From contig MSED01000002.1 of the NCBI GenBank assembly GCA_002099365.1, positions 2,852,001-2,916,000 on the forward strand: a DNA stretch of 64,000 nucleotides. Reading direction: 5' to 3'. Source of the DNA: Phialophora verrucosa. Taxonomy: Eukaryota; Ascomycota; Eurotiomycetes; Chaetothyriales; Herpotrichiellaceae. Positions 34,922 to 46,471 of the stretch are shown in pieces (the first letter of the stretch is position 1; each line of letters starts with the position of its first letter). The notes below the pieces were generated by a model that was given only the letters and a program-made list of their open reading frames with translations, did not search any database and had not been told where the DNA came from. The position numbers were made by a program, and so were the translations under genes.

Positions 34922-36510
34922 TCAGGACAGCATGACCTTCCAATTCTTGTTCAGGAGGACATCACGCCAATCGACGCTCTGCCCATCACGGCTACTTTGG
35001 CCGAGACGTCGCAACCGCCAGAGCTCCTCGAGAATATCAATGGAACGTTCGATGTTTTGAAATCCACGATGTTCGGAGAGGTATCGGAGTCGAGAGGATA
35101 TTTTGTTTCTGTGGGCCTCCTCGAGGGCTTCCCCTCCAGCCATGAATAAGGGCAACAGAATGCCGCACTCGGACAGGGACTCTAGCGGGATGCGGTCGAG
35201 ATGCCCGAGGATATTTTGGCCCTGGGTCTGGATCTTGGCCTCCACGGCGCCTGCGTCGGCCGGAAACCGGTACCTGTACTGGCGATGCAGGTGGAGGAGG
35301 GCGGCGCCGCGATAGGCTTCGGCCAACGCAATGACGGCCTCGGTCGAGCACAGCGGGGACGTCCAATGGTCAAGCTCGAATTCGAGGGAAGCAGCTTGAC
35401 TGCAGAATTCGAGATCCGAGACCAAGCGATCCTCTTCTTGTAAGCAGCTGATGCGAGACAGGAGGGCGAGAAGACCCTCGCCAACCCCCATGTAGGAGTC
35501 GAACACGGGGCCGGATTCTCGTAGCCAGTAGGCCCCTCTGATCAGGGGAGGTTGGTTGAGAGTGACGCTCGCCAAGACGTCGTGATATGCGAAATTGCGC
35601 AAGAGCCATTCACCGTCCGTCGATTGCATGAAGCATTCAGGGCCCTCAAGCGCCGTGCCATTGGGACCGGAGAGGCGAGCGGAAAGAATGATGTCTCGGG
35701 CTCCCTTCAGGTGATCATACCATCGCTGGGTGTCCCCGGCGAGAGCCTCGGTGGCACACAGGACCAAGCAAGCCGCAAGAGTGGTGTCCAGACTCGTTGG
35801 AGGAGAGGACTTGAGGGACGAGGCCAGTGAAACGATGGCGGAGGACTGATATTGGAGCGCTGAGAGCTGGTGGGATTTTTCGAAGCAGGACAGATGCGCC
35901 GACGTCCAAGCGATGAGCGCCGACAGCAAAGCAGGGGACTCGACTGCCATGGGAAGAAACACTACAATACACAGCCTTTCAGTCAGAGTCCGCGGCACAG
36001 CTGTCACAACAAGCGGCGGGCAGCACGGCACCTGAATGGAACGGATTGTAGTCCTCGCTCGTGGTCACGAGCCGAGACGAGACATTGGTGTAGAACTTCA
36101 ACAGGAACCGTTGGTCCGTCTGCTGATGATGGGTGTTGGTGAGGGTCCAGATGTCCAAGGGACTTGGAGCTTTCGGCACCGAGGCCACTGACCAGGGCAG
36201 ATGTATGCTGCTGCTGCTGGTGGGAGAAGATGCGGGCGACCGAGGAGGCGATTTTCGCTCGGTCACGATGTTCTGGGGTGCCTGCCGGATACAGACGAGG
36301 TTGAGGCGATTGCAGTGGCCGCACACCGGATGCGTCTCGTCGCACTTTTTCCTCCTGCCATTGCCAATGTCAGCCGTGGTGAGGGAGGGCAGAAAGTGAC
36401 GGAGTGACTCAGGACCTTCGTCGACAGGTGAGGCAGCCCGTCCGTTGTCGAGTGTTCCCTGACAGGTCTGTTGGTCGTCTGCTGATTAAGCTCGTGTGGT
36501 TCCCCGCCAT
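34922..36510 (-). CDS. Zn2Cys6 transcription factor with a fungal_trans_2-type regulatory domain
   Basis: Exons 36510-36416, 36354-36032 and 35961-34922 encode 485 residues. The zinc cluster is at residues 26-53 and is split by the first intron: GCLTCRRR joined to RKKCDETHPVCGHCNRLN. A Ser/Pro-rich linker (SPPRSPASSPTSSSS) leads to LDIWTLTNTHHQQTDQRFLL, FYTNVSSRLVTTSEDYNPFH, then VFLPMAVESPALLSALIAW and a long helical C-terminus, which fits the ARCA/UPC2-like fungal_trans_2 group. The first donor is GTCCTG, weak but required to make the zinc cluster. The start at 36510 has an in-frame stop upstream. Targets unknown. Confidence 0.85.
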
Positions 36511-38043
36511 CAGAAGGAGCCCGCTTTGCTGGGATGGGCTTCGCCGGTGCTGTCGATCGAGTGTTCCCGGGCACCAAATGATCCAGGTCTTCGCCGAGCA
36601 AATTCACTAGACACGTGGATATGGCTAAGGGCACTTGTGGGAAGGGAGAAGCAATGCGGTGAGTTCGTGTGGTGAATCTGCTATCGAAAGAGTCAAGTCA
36701 CCTTCGTGGTCGAGTCTCCCCCAACCTACCTACCTACCTTATCTTTCGGGACTGGGCACGGCGACATTCTAGGCATCCTGGCGATAAGGCTATCGAGGTC
36801 AGCTTGTGCATACGCTCGAAAGTACCCCCCCAGATGTTTTCTCATTCGACCAATGAAGGGGGCCGAGGTTTAACGGGGACGCCCAATCATCACCTCTCCA
36901 GACCGCGATGACTTCTAGTGATAACCTTTACCGATGGCCAAAGGTAAGGTAGCTTCGGTAGGTCCTGGAGTCATTTAGTCTGGTACATGCGGCATTATTC
37001 CAGAACCAGGTCTAGACCTCGGATCATCGTAAATCCGTGTAAACTCGCATCAGTCCGTCGCTCCGTATGTACAGGCACTTTACCAGCCTTGCGCAGCCTT
37101 ACCAATATTATTTTATATTGCACAGTTCATGTACCCCCAGCACAGTAATATAATACAGACCCGATTATTAGCGGTAATAATACTCGTCATAGTGTGAAGG
37201 TGCTTCAGAGTTGATAAGCTCTACTGGGCTTCGCGTCTATCGAGTAGGGGGAGGGAATGCTGTCGAAGGCGAGCGTATGGTCGCGGCTGCACAACCGGCG
37301 TTCCCGCTCCTCGGGTTTGTAAAGGGTCTTAGATAGGTAGTTTGCGCATCATCGTCGTAACCGTATCCATCGTTTCGATCTAGGAAAGGTCAGTAGCATC
37401 GGAGAAGAAAGACCAGCACAATGCTTTCGGCGTCAGAACGCACGCTAGGAACACTTTGCCTGATCTGATTCTCCTCCGTGTGTTCAAATCTGTAAGCCAC
37501 GCCGCAGTAGAGGCATCCTCCACTCTCTCGTAGCCATACTTCCCCGTCCAGCATTGTACAAGTACATGGCGTTATCCTGCTTCCAACGCAAGGCTGGACA
37601 TGAACTCATGCCCACAAAACACCCCCAACACAACACAATCGTTCTTTGTCAAAAGGGTTAACATTCTAATGAGTACATACAGGTCATCACAAGCACGGAG
37701 TACAAGTTTAGTCAATTCCCTAGGGGACAAACAGGCCTCAGTGGGTGACCGGGTCACGATGTAAGCTCGCAGCGAGCCCGCTGGGTATTCTGTAGCGCTC
37801 CATGTAAATCTCAATATACAGCCCATAGTACCACAAGCGCCTGCAGTATATGTAGATTCCCGAGTTTGGATCGCGAATATGCGGGGGTTCGGTATCTGAA
37901 ACCACGAACACAGGCTGCCATCGGAATTAGGAACTCCCGTTCACTAATCTATGATGTGCGTCGACCACTTCTTCAACCACGCTCTCCTTCGGATCCAAAA
38001 CCATTCCAATGCCCCCAAACCTCGAAACGTATTCACATTGCGG
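36511..38043. other. Intergenic
   Basis: 1.5 kb with no gene. It holds a short CTAC repeat near 36725-36738, an AT-rich stretch at about 37100-37190 and scattered TACGGAGTA-like motifs. Otherwise nothing seen. Confidence 0.5.
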
Positions 38044-38734
38044 CTAAGTGGAGTTGGAGTTGTCTGCGCATGAGAATGCCGAACCTGCACAGACGCGCAT
38101 GGCGTCAGCACCTGAGATACAAAAGGGAAGGAGTAATATAAGGCAAAAACTGACCGATCACACCCGTAGCGTAGGCGTCAGCGATCTGTTTGATCACCGC
38201 ATATGTGCCCCCAACGGTGACCAAGACGCCAATCAGTAGGAGCAGCCAGTGTAGCGCGTACGCGACCTGGTGTTTGAATGATCGCTTCCACCAGTCGCTG
38301 TGATCATAGAGCCAGAGCCAGGCGGGGAAGATGAGCGCGATCGGAGCGTAGGCGATCGATCCCACCATTGCGATGAGGTAGTTGAAGATCGGGATGGCCG
38401 AGGCCAGAATAAAGGTGATGGCGCCCAGGCCAAATACACAGCCCCTGAAAACGATGCTCAGCGATGCCCTCCCCTTTCTTCTCAGATTGTCATGGAGGGG
38501 AATCCCAATACTCACAGCCACGTCCCCCAATGGATAACGGTGTCTGCCTGCAGATGACGTGACTTCCGCAAAATGCGCACGAACAAATACTTGGCCGCAA
38601 CCTGGTCGACATGTCAGAGTCAGAGAACACAGCATGGCAGGCGTGACCTTGGAGGCGGGAGGGACGCTTACATGTAAATAGAGGGCCGCGCTGATGACGA
38701 GGCCAATCAGAGCCACACCGTATGCGACCTTCTT

Positions 38735-38801
38735 GGCTGCCGTTAATCCGTGTCATCGGCGCGTGTATTCCGTACTCCGGATTTTCGTTATTCAGTATAA
38801 A
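38735..38801 (+). repeat. Left terminal inverted repeat of the MITE
   Basis: Pairs with the reverse complement of 39289-39355 with three mismatches over 67 bp. Confidence 0.9.
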
Positions 38802-39288
38802 CGCTCCTATTGGCCAGATTTGCTAGCGCCCCCGGTACAGTTGCCATATATGATCTGTTAGTCCGTATAATCATCTTTGCAGGCGAGGGAGGTAAATGTA
38901 ATGCATGCAATGCATGACCCTCTTGACGGCGCCGGAGACAGTAAAATAAGTCGGAACAGATCAAGTTGCATTGTGATTACATATGACTAGTACTATGCTT
39001 CATCTTCTGGCGGCGCCCTGCGCTTCAGACCCCTCTTGACTGTGAGGTTAGCTGGTGGCCGAGTATGTCCTCCCCAATATGACGCTTCTCAGTTAGCCTA
39101 CCTTGTGGACCGGGTATCGCGTTGTTCGGGTTACCTACCGTGTACATGAGTGGTTCTGGGTGCATCTGACAGCGCAGCTGGTTATACGGATTAATAAAGC
39201 TGTATTGGTGGGTGTAGTGGCGTCAATTATTATACGGCATAATGGGTGTTGCATAAAATGTGGGCTTGTTTACACGGACTAATAGGGA

Positions 39289-39355
39289 TTTATACGGAAT
39301 AACGATAATCCGGAGTACGGAATACACGCGCCGATGGCACGGATTAACGGCAGCC
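39289..39355 (-). repeat. Right terminal inverted repeat of the MITE
   Basis: Reverse complement of the left repeat. It contains the in-frame TAA that ends the disrupted permease frame. Confidence 0.9.
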
Positions 39356-40678
39356 GACCTTCTTGACCGTAGGCCCTGCGCTCTGCCAGCGGGCATTAGC
39401 TTGATTGATTCCAACCATCTTCCCACGATGATGAGATACTCACCCCGAGTGACGGCGTCGCGACCCATTGTCCGCAATAAGCGTAGACGACCATGCTGAA
39501 TGTGAAATATGAGGCTGTTACGAAGCCCATGGTCACGTACAGAGCCTTGAAGTACTCATGAGGCCTCCTCATTTCGGAGATCACAGGCATATAGGCGGAC
39601 GTCGCAGCAGAGGACACGAAAATGGTGGACGTGGCCACCATCCCCGCCATGAAGGTCGGATGGCCGATGGCGATGAATCCCAGTTCAAAATCACCCTCTT
39701 GGGGTGCGGCGGCCGGCCGGTCGATCGTGGTCACGCCGACGCTGTTGCTCGTCAGTCCGGTTTCCCGTTCCAGGAGCGTCGTGTCCGAGACTCAGAAAGC
39801 AGGCAGGCTTACACGACGATGAACACGGCAATAAATACCGAGAGGAACCCGACGAGTGTCACCCAACTGAGTTTTTCGAACTTGCGGATACAAGCCACCA
39901 AGGAAATGAAGATGGTGGCGAGAAATGACCACCACACAGTGCAGGCACCATGCGTCGACAAAGCGTTGATTCCGATCGAGGTGCCGAGAATACCAGAGCC
40001 GGCAGAGAGCACGTAACTACAAGTTGCCTCGTGTCAGTAGATGCATTACAATCCTCGACCATGTCGCCGGGATCACGCACGCAATCAGGAACTCGATGCC
40101 GATGATTTCTTTCAGCACCGGCCCGCCGACGATATTGGCCATGTCGGCGACACTATGGCATCCAGCATGCCTGTTGCGGAAGTCTCCCTGGATTTTTCCC
40201 ACATCTGGAGTAGAATCACGTTCGTTAGCGGTGAACCAGCAGCCAATGGGCTGGATTGGTGATGGAACTTCTCACATGTGTTAACTGCACCCCAGCAGAC
40301 GATCGAGATGCCGCCGCCAACGCCACCTGACAAAAGCGTTGGTTACCCAGTCACCCACTCAGGTGGAGGCTGCTTTACCTAGAGAATACAAGGATAGCGG
40401 GATGCTCATCACGCCAGTTGCGAATTGAACTGGCTAGGTTAGAATCGAGAGGCTAGAAGAAACACGACTGCATACGCACTCTTGACGAAGATCATCGTAG
40501 CATGCACCCAGCTGACGGTACGGAATTTGACATCGGCGGTGTCCTTGAAGACTTCAAAGTCATTAACGTCGACGACTTCGCCGTTCTTGACTGAGTGAAT
40601 GCTGTCGACCCCGGTCGACTTTTCGGTCGTCATCATCTTGTTGTCCCCGGACAGGCTGTGTTTGCTTCGGATAGACAT

Positions 40679-41568
40679 GATGCCGGTTGCAGGGGACGAA
40701 AGGGTCGTAATGATGTAGATGCAGGACGGGTGTAGAGGTTGTGCTGAGCCGGACTGGGGTTTATCTATGTGGAATCGCCGCGGTGGTGGGTGAGGTTGAT
40801 CATGTAGCTGAGTATTTCAATCGATAGATAGATAGATCCGTCGGTCGGCCCGGCCAGTCTGAAGGTCGAGAGCGGTTGCCGCGCCATGCCACGGACAGTG
40901 CATATGCCTCCCTGGCAGCCATGCTCGCCTTGAACGCGAGCGTGGCTATAGCTTTCCCGATCAGCACCGTGGCGGGATCAACAATGGACATGTGGATGCC
41001 AATTCTGGTACCGAAATGGGCTTATCGGTCTGCCCAAGAGGGACTAGTGGCGCGTACCGCGCACATGGCTCATCATTCAAGTTTTGCGGAAGGTAAGACC
41101 ACAGCACGCTTGGGGTGCGCAGATCTATCTCTCCCGAGGCTGGGACGGATGAGTAGTGTGTTAGGGGAGCTGAAGAGAGATAGGGCGGCGGTCGAACCCT
41201 GATACCGTTATCACCACCATGTGGAGACAGCCGGTTGGCCAAGCGTGGGTAGTAAGTTCGAAGTTGCCGAGTGCATGGCTATTCACTCCTCGGGATATGG
41301 ACTCCGTACATACTGGACCTTGATGTTGGTAATCCTCAGGACATGTCATCCCACTCCATAGACGCGTGGCTTAGAGCGGAGCGGAGGAAGACTTTGGGGC
41401 CGGATGGAAATAGGGAGCAGACATCATCCTCCTGATCCTACAAGCAGCGGAAGCCGTTCCGAAATTGTAGAGGCAGAGGACAAGGACATTCCCTCTGCAT
41501 TATACCACTGCCTATAAACCGACGTATTCCTGTAGTAGAATCAAATCCGTCGTTGGAGCAACCTCATC
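40679..41568. other. Intergenic
   Basis: 890 bp upstream of the permease gene and downstream of lamA. Contains a short ATAG/GATA tetranucleotide run near 40823-40836. Open frames have no domain. Confidence 0.5.
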
Positions 41569-44500
41569 TCATGTAGGCTTTGCCAATTTTTTTCCCACGA
41601 CCAGCATTGAGCCAGGAGCAACAGTATGTCCAGGCTTGGTGGCCACGGCTTTGACCACCGCGCCATCCAGTGCCTCGGGCGCACACACGTTGATTTCCAT
41701 CTTCATCGCCTCCAGGATGACCAGCACCTGGCCTTTCTTCAAGGTGTCGCCTTCCCCGACCAAGACCTTCCACACGTTCGCATCCATGGGGGACGTGACT
41801 TGCAAGGAAGAATCCAACTCCCCCTCACTGACCAGCTCCTTCAAGCGGATCGCTTCTTCGGCCGCCTCGGCTTCTTTCTGGGCCTTCCATTGGGCGTACA
41901 GTCTCGTTTCCAGTGCTAGTTGCTCCTCCACGCCCTTCCTCTGGCCTTCCTTGAACGCGATATAAGCGGGGTCTTGCTTGGAGGCCTCGATGCTCGCGAC
42001 CACGGCGTCGACGTCGAAGAGCCCCTCGCGAATGTCGTATTGGAACTTGCCCGCGAAATAGTCGCGATGGATCTTGTCGTACTCTTCAAGAGAGACCTCG
42101 TGGAAGTAGACCAAGTCGAAGGGCTCGTACATCCATGGCTTGTCCGGGGTAAAGCCCTGTTTCGTGCCGTATGTGTCCCAGCCCTCCACCGTTCGTCCGA
42201 CTAGCATGTAACCTCCCGGCTGCTCGACCGGATACATGGAGAACAGAGAGCCTCCCATGCCGATCGTGCCCCCAGGGGTATAAGTCCGGCTCGGGTTATA
42301 CTTCTGTGCTCGCAGCTGATTCATGGGGTTCAGCGGCAGGAGTTCTGGGGCACCACACAAGAACCCCACCGCCACAACCAAGAAAGGGGTGTCGACGCAG
42401 CGAGTGAAGGCCTCTCGTCGAGTTGCGAGACCGTTGTTTCGCCTCAAATACTCGACGTTGTCCGGCAAGTAGGCCGCAGTGGGCCGTGTGGTGGCCATGT
42501 ATTGCGCAATGCCTTCTTGAAGGACGGGATGGTCAAGAACCGCAGGTAGGTGGAACTCTCGAGTCTTGATCTTGATCGACTTGTTGAGCTCGACGGATGA
42601 GTAGATGCCGTTCAGAATGTCAAGGAGTTCTTCTTGGCCGATCAGCTTCGGATCGAATTGGACGAGCAGGGCGGTCACGTTCGGGACGACAATGACACCA
42701 GGAATCTTCATTTCCATCAGCCTGGACGTGATCAGCCTGATGCGGACGGTGATCAGAATGTCGATTTGTTGTTCTCCCAGCTCCAGGAGGATAAAGCAGT
42801 CTCCTCCTTGCCGATAGGTGAGAGCAGGTCGACCAGCCTCGGCCGGAACCTGTTTTAAGATCGCAGGTCCTGCCTCTCCTTGTGCTAAGGCGAGATCGAG
42901 CGTCGGTTTGGCGTTGGTCGCACCCGAAATCATCTTAGCCAAGTCTTCGATATAAGATTCGACACGACCAGCCAGTTCGCGAGCTTGTGCGTGACTGATT
43001 GGGCGCAGCTGTGTGTGGTCTCCGGGTTTGAGCTGTCCGAGCCGCCACAGGTCTCCCGAAACGACGGTGGTAGAGCAGATCAGGCCACCGAGGTTGGGAC
43101 TGTCCATGGTGAATGCAACCGGATCATCGCCTGTCCAATTGAGACCCCCAGGAGAGGGATAGCCATAGTCAAGGATGTTAGATGGGTGGCTACCGCCTTC
43201 GCCTCCATTGGATCTGGCCCATTTCGGCTTAGGACCCTCCAGTCTGATGCCTGTGCGGTTGGAGTTGTGGCCGACCCTCCATTTGGTGGTGTACATCATC
43301 TCACGGTCCTCGGGGGTCATGATGTCGTCCGAATCATGGGGCCCGTGCATGACATACACTTCCGGGATGGTGTAACTGGGGATACACTCTGCCGGGAGGC
43401 TGTACTTCTCTGTATCCAGAGCCGTCGCACACGATTCTGCGGAGAGAAGAATGAAGTCATTTGGTTGCAATTGACGACCCTAGAAGCTTCGTGTCAGAGT
43501 CACACTTCGATGCATTGGACCGCAGGATTTGTTACCTGGATTCCACCATACTTCAGTCCTGGTGCTGTGCTCTTCGATCCGAGGTACCTCGGGCTAGACA
43601 ATGAGAAAGTCAGCTTCGTCACGATCGAGGGAGAAGCGCTGGCGGCGGAGCGTACACTTCGGGAAATCCACCCTTTACTGCTAAGTAAACTCGACATCCA
43701 CCGCCCTTGATTGCGCCGACCTTGACCTTCTGGCCAGCCTTCACGAAAAGCCTTGTCCACATGTCAGCCGGGGCTCCGTCCACCGTGACGTCGACCGGAG
43801 CACCGCAGATGGCGATGATGGCGTTGGCAGTGAACAACAGTTCCGGGCCCGAGAGAGTCATCTCCAGAGCTTCCACCCCGGGGCTGTTAGTGACAAGAAG
43901 ATTCGCAACTATATTAGGCCGTAAAGTTAGTGACTGCCAATAGGAGACTATTAAGTCATACTTACTTCTGAAGGACACGCTATCCATTGGGCCGCAATGG
44001 GGAACACCGTGGCCCATCCCAGGTCGCGCTGGATAGTCTTGGACGGTAGTGAAGGAGCCCCGTAAAATGACATCGATAGCACAAGGTTTGTAGGTAAAAG
44101 CCTTGGGAAGAAAGTTGGTGAGCGTGTTTCCTGCTCCGAAAGGCTCCGATGTTATGAGGCTCCGGAGAAAATCAATGTTGGTCGGCGGGCCTTGGACCTT
44201 GCTCCGGGTGAGGACCTGGGACATTTTACCTAGGCACTTGGACCGGTCCGGTGCGTGCGTGATGACCTTTGCGACCAGAGGATCGTAGTAGGGGGTGACG
44301 GTCTGGCCGGTCTTCACCCAGGTGTCGATCCTCACCCCTTCATCAGATACCCAGGACACATCTTGCAGGAGTCCCGGGGCCGGGCTGAATCCGCGGTAAG
44401 GATTCTCAGCGTACACCCGGACCTCGATAGCAGCACCATGTGGCTCAATGCCCCTGTACTTCAAGAGATCTTGGGACGGGATGCCGTAACATCCTCCCTT

Positions 44501-45691
44501 TTCAAAGTCGGCCTGTCGGAGCATCAAAGCCACCAGGTCGACGTCATAGCACATTTCGGTGATGGGGTGCTCGACTTGGATGCGAGTGTTCATCTCCAGG
44601 AAGAAGTAGTCTCCAGTGATATCGTCGACCAGGAACTCCACGGTGCCGGCGGACTTGTATTTCAACACCGCGGCATACGCGATGGCTGACTGAGTGATCT
44701 TCTCTCGGAGACCGGGATGAGCCTCGACGAACGGACTCGGACACTCTTCAACGACCTGATTCAGAGTGTCAGTCACGGATTTATTCTTGATCAGCAACTT
44801 ACGGATGACGGACCTTTTGGTGGCGTCTCTGCACGCTACACTCGCGCTCTCCAAAATGGACCACGTCCACGCCATTGCCGAAGACTTGGACTTCGACGTG
44901 ATGCGCCGAAGCATAGTACTTTTCCAGAAAGACACCCGCATTGTGGAAAAGTGTTTTGCCACGACTGGTCACCTGGGCAAAGGCGGACGCAATCTCAGCC
45001 TCAGTGTTACAAACCTGGAGACCCATACCGCCGCCACCAGCACTGGCCTTGAGCATCACCTGGCAGCACATGAGTCAGTTCCCAAGACGCTGTACCCGGA
45101 TGTCTCGGGAGGCTTGAACTGACCGGAAATCCTATCCTGTTGGCCGCCTCGAGGGCGTCTGCCTCCGAGGTCAGCAGATCCGTTCCCGGCACCACAGGCA
45201 CCTTAGCGGCGATGGCGAGATCTCGAGCGCGATGTTTCAAGCCCATTTCCAGAATCGACTCTACCGACGGCCCGACGAACACCATGCCGGCATCCACGAT
45301 CTTCCGGGCAAACGTCTCATTCTCGCTGAGGAAGCCATACCCCGGAATGACGGCGTCCACGTTGTGCCGAGCACAGATATTGAGAATGTCCGGTCTGTTC
45401 ACGCACGTCAGATTCACGGGCGTAAGAGTGGGGAGGAAAGAGGGCGCTTCGGGTTTGGAAAAGGCCTCACATTTGTAGATATCCCGTGCTGTTGGTCCCG
45501 GGAAGTGCGACGCTCTCGTCGGCGAGCGACACGTGCAGCGACGTTGCGTCGGCCTCCGTATATATGGCCACCGTCTTCACGCCGGACGCAATGCAAGCAT
45601 GGATACATCGTACCGCAATCTCGCCCCGATTCGCAATCAACACCTTGCGGATGTGCTTTAAGGGCTCCAGCGAGAGATCGCGACTAATCAT
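41569..45691 (-). CDS. lamA: LamA-type biotin-dependent carboxylase (urea-carboxylase-like, no amidase)
   Basis: Exons 45691-45471, 45394-45124, 45059-44814, 44755-43966, 43908-43656, 43593-43536 and 43479-41569 encode 1249 residues. Domain order: biotin carboxylase (about 8-455; VLIANRGEIAVRCIHAC, KASAGGGGMGLQ, SVQRRHQK, MNTRIQVEHPITE), then AHS2/KipA-like (from about 480; GSFTTVQDYPARPGMGHG, YLGSKSTAPGLKYGGIQ), then AHS1/KipI-like (about 835-1040; GGSLFSMYPVEQPGGYML), then a biotinyl carrier domain with Lys1206 in EAMKME. There is no amidase domain, so it is not a Dur1,2 urea amidolyase. Its tandem neighbour is lamB, the pair required for lactam use in A. nidulans. Proposed role: ATP- and biotin-dependent activation of a cyclic amide. 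Intron 44756-44813 starts GTCCGT; a stronger GTAAGT 11 nt inside would shift the frame. Confidence 0.88.
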
Positions 45692-46471
45692 GATCAACTG
45701 CCTCCAAGTTGGTGTTGACGACCTCAGAGACGATGACCTTGAGATAGTGCCTTAGAGCAACTCACTCACTCGGTCGCCTCTGAGTCATGGGTTCCAGCTA
45801 CTAAGGAAGCTCGTCCAACGATGGTGGCCTTGCGAGAATCTGTGAGCCGCGCGACGAAGGCACGCAGTCCATATCGTCGAGACTGACAAACCGCAGCCAC
45901 TCCCGTGGCCGTGGTGGGTCAAGCGCAGCATGCATGATAAACGTGCAACGCAGGCCTGCATGACAGATAACGAGGTCTCACGATTCCGTGAGTATGAGGA
46001 CGAATGTCGAACAGTTGTTGCGCGCCAGAAACCTCGAAGGCAGATCGGAACAAAGGAGCACCCACTATCGTAGGCCCACGCGACGCTTGGGGCAACTGAC
46101 ACCAAGGTTCTTGACCCCTGCTGCCATGCATTTGTGGATCCCAAGCACAACCCCGCTCAGCGCTTACGGCGCCGATTCTTGCCTTCACATCCGCGAAGTC
46201 GACGACCCCGGCAAGCCCCTGGTTGCCCCAGGTGTTTCACAGCTCCCAGGCCGATATGTCTCGTGGGGGTCTAGAGGTGCCCGAATTACGGTGGCTTTGG
46301 ATAAAGGATGGAGCTGAGTCGAGGAGACGAGGCACAACACCCAATGAACGCTGCCCGCGGCCAAAGAATCGGTCGATTGGCAAAGCACAGGCAAACACTG
46401 GAGGCAATTCCAGGATTCGATAATATTCTCATTCAAAGGCAGAAAGCTAATAGACCGTGGTCAATGGACCA
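45692..46471. promoter_or_regulatory. lamA upstream region with GATA sites
   Basis: 780 bp between lamB (3' end 46472) and the lamA start. AGATAA at 45965-45970 and CGATAA near 46418-46423 match the HGATAR motif of AreA-type nitrogen regulators. Control by nitrogen is inferred. Open frames here lack domains. Confidence 0.35.

Larger units (their letters stand above)
38735..39355. mobile_element. Mutator-type MITE (non-autonomous DNA transposon), about 621 bp
   Basis: Terminal inverted repeats of about 67 bp (38735-38801 and 39289-39355) match at all but three positions and begin GGCTGCCGTTAATCCG. The flanks carry the duplication GACCTTCTT at 38726-38734 and 39356-39364; because of sequence symmetry, 9 to 11 bp fit. 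Long inverted repeats with a 9-bp duplication are typical of the Mutator superfamily. The inside has no open frame for a transposase. The insertion lies in a permease exon, and removing the element plus one duplication restores the exon. Confidence 0.88.
38044..40678 (-). pseudogene. MTR-like neutral amino-acid permease (AAAP family), exon interrupted by a mobile element
   Basis: Exons 40678-40480, 40429-40379, 40326-40276, 40204-40081, 40016-39813, 39741-39444, 39382 to 39355, [element], 38724 to 38672, 38601-38516, 38444-38155 and 38084-38044. Without the element and one copy of its target duplication the frame would be 474 residues, normal for fungal Aa_trans proteins like N. crassa MTR. 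Signatures: RTVSWVHATMIFVKIQFATG, GDFRNRHAGCHSVADMANI, ISEMRRPHEYFKALY, LGSAGPTVKKVAYGV and WGTWLGCVFGLGAITF. As it stands, translation entering the element meets TAA at 39344-39346 after about 321 residues, losing the last third of the membrane helices. Loss of function is likely unless the element is spliced out. Upstream exons look undecayed, which suggests recent insertion. Confidence 0.85.

Noticed and set aside
38801..39289. Transposase gene inside the element
   Set aside because: Only short frames are present; the element is non-autonomous.
41569..45691. Urea amid lyase (Dur1,2) identity for lamA
   Set aside because: The allophanate hydrolase/amidase domain is absent and the length fits a carboxylase-only protein next to lamB.
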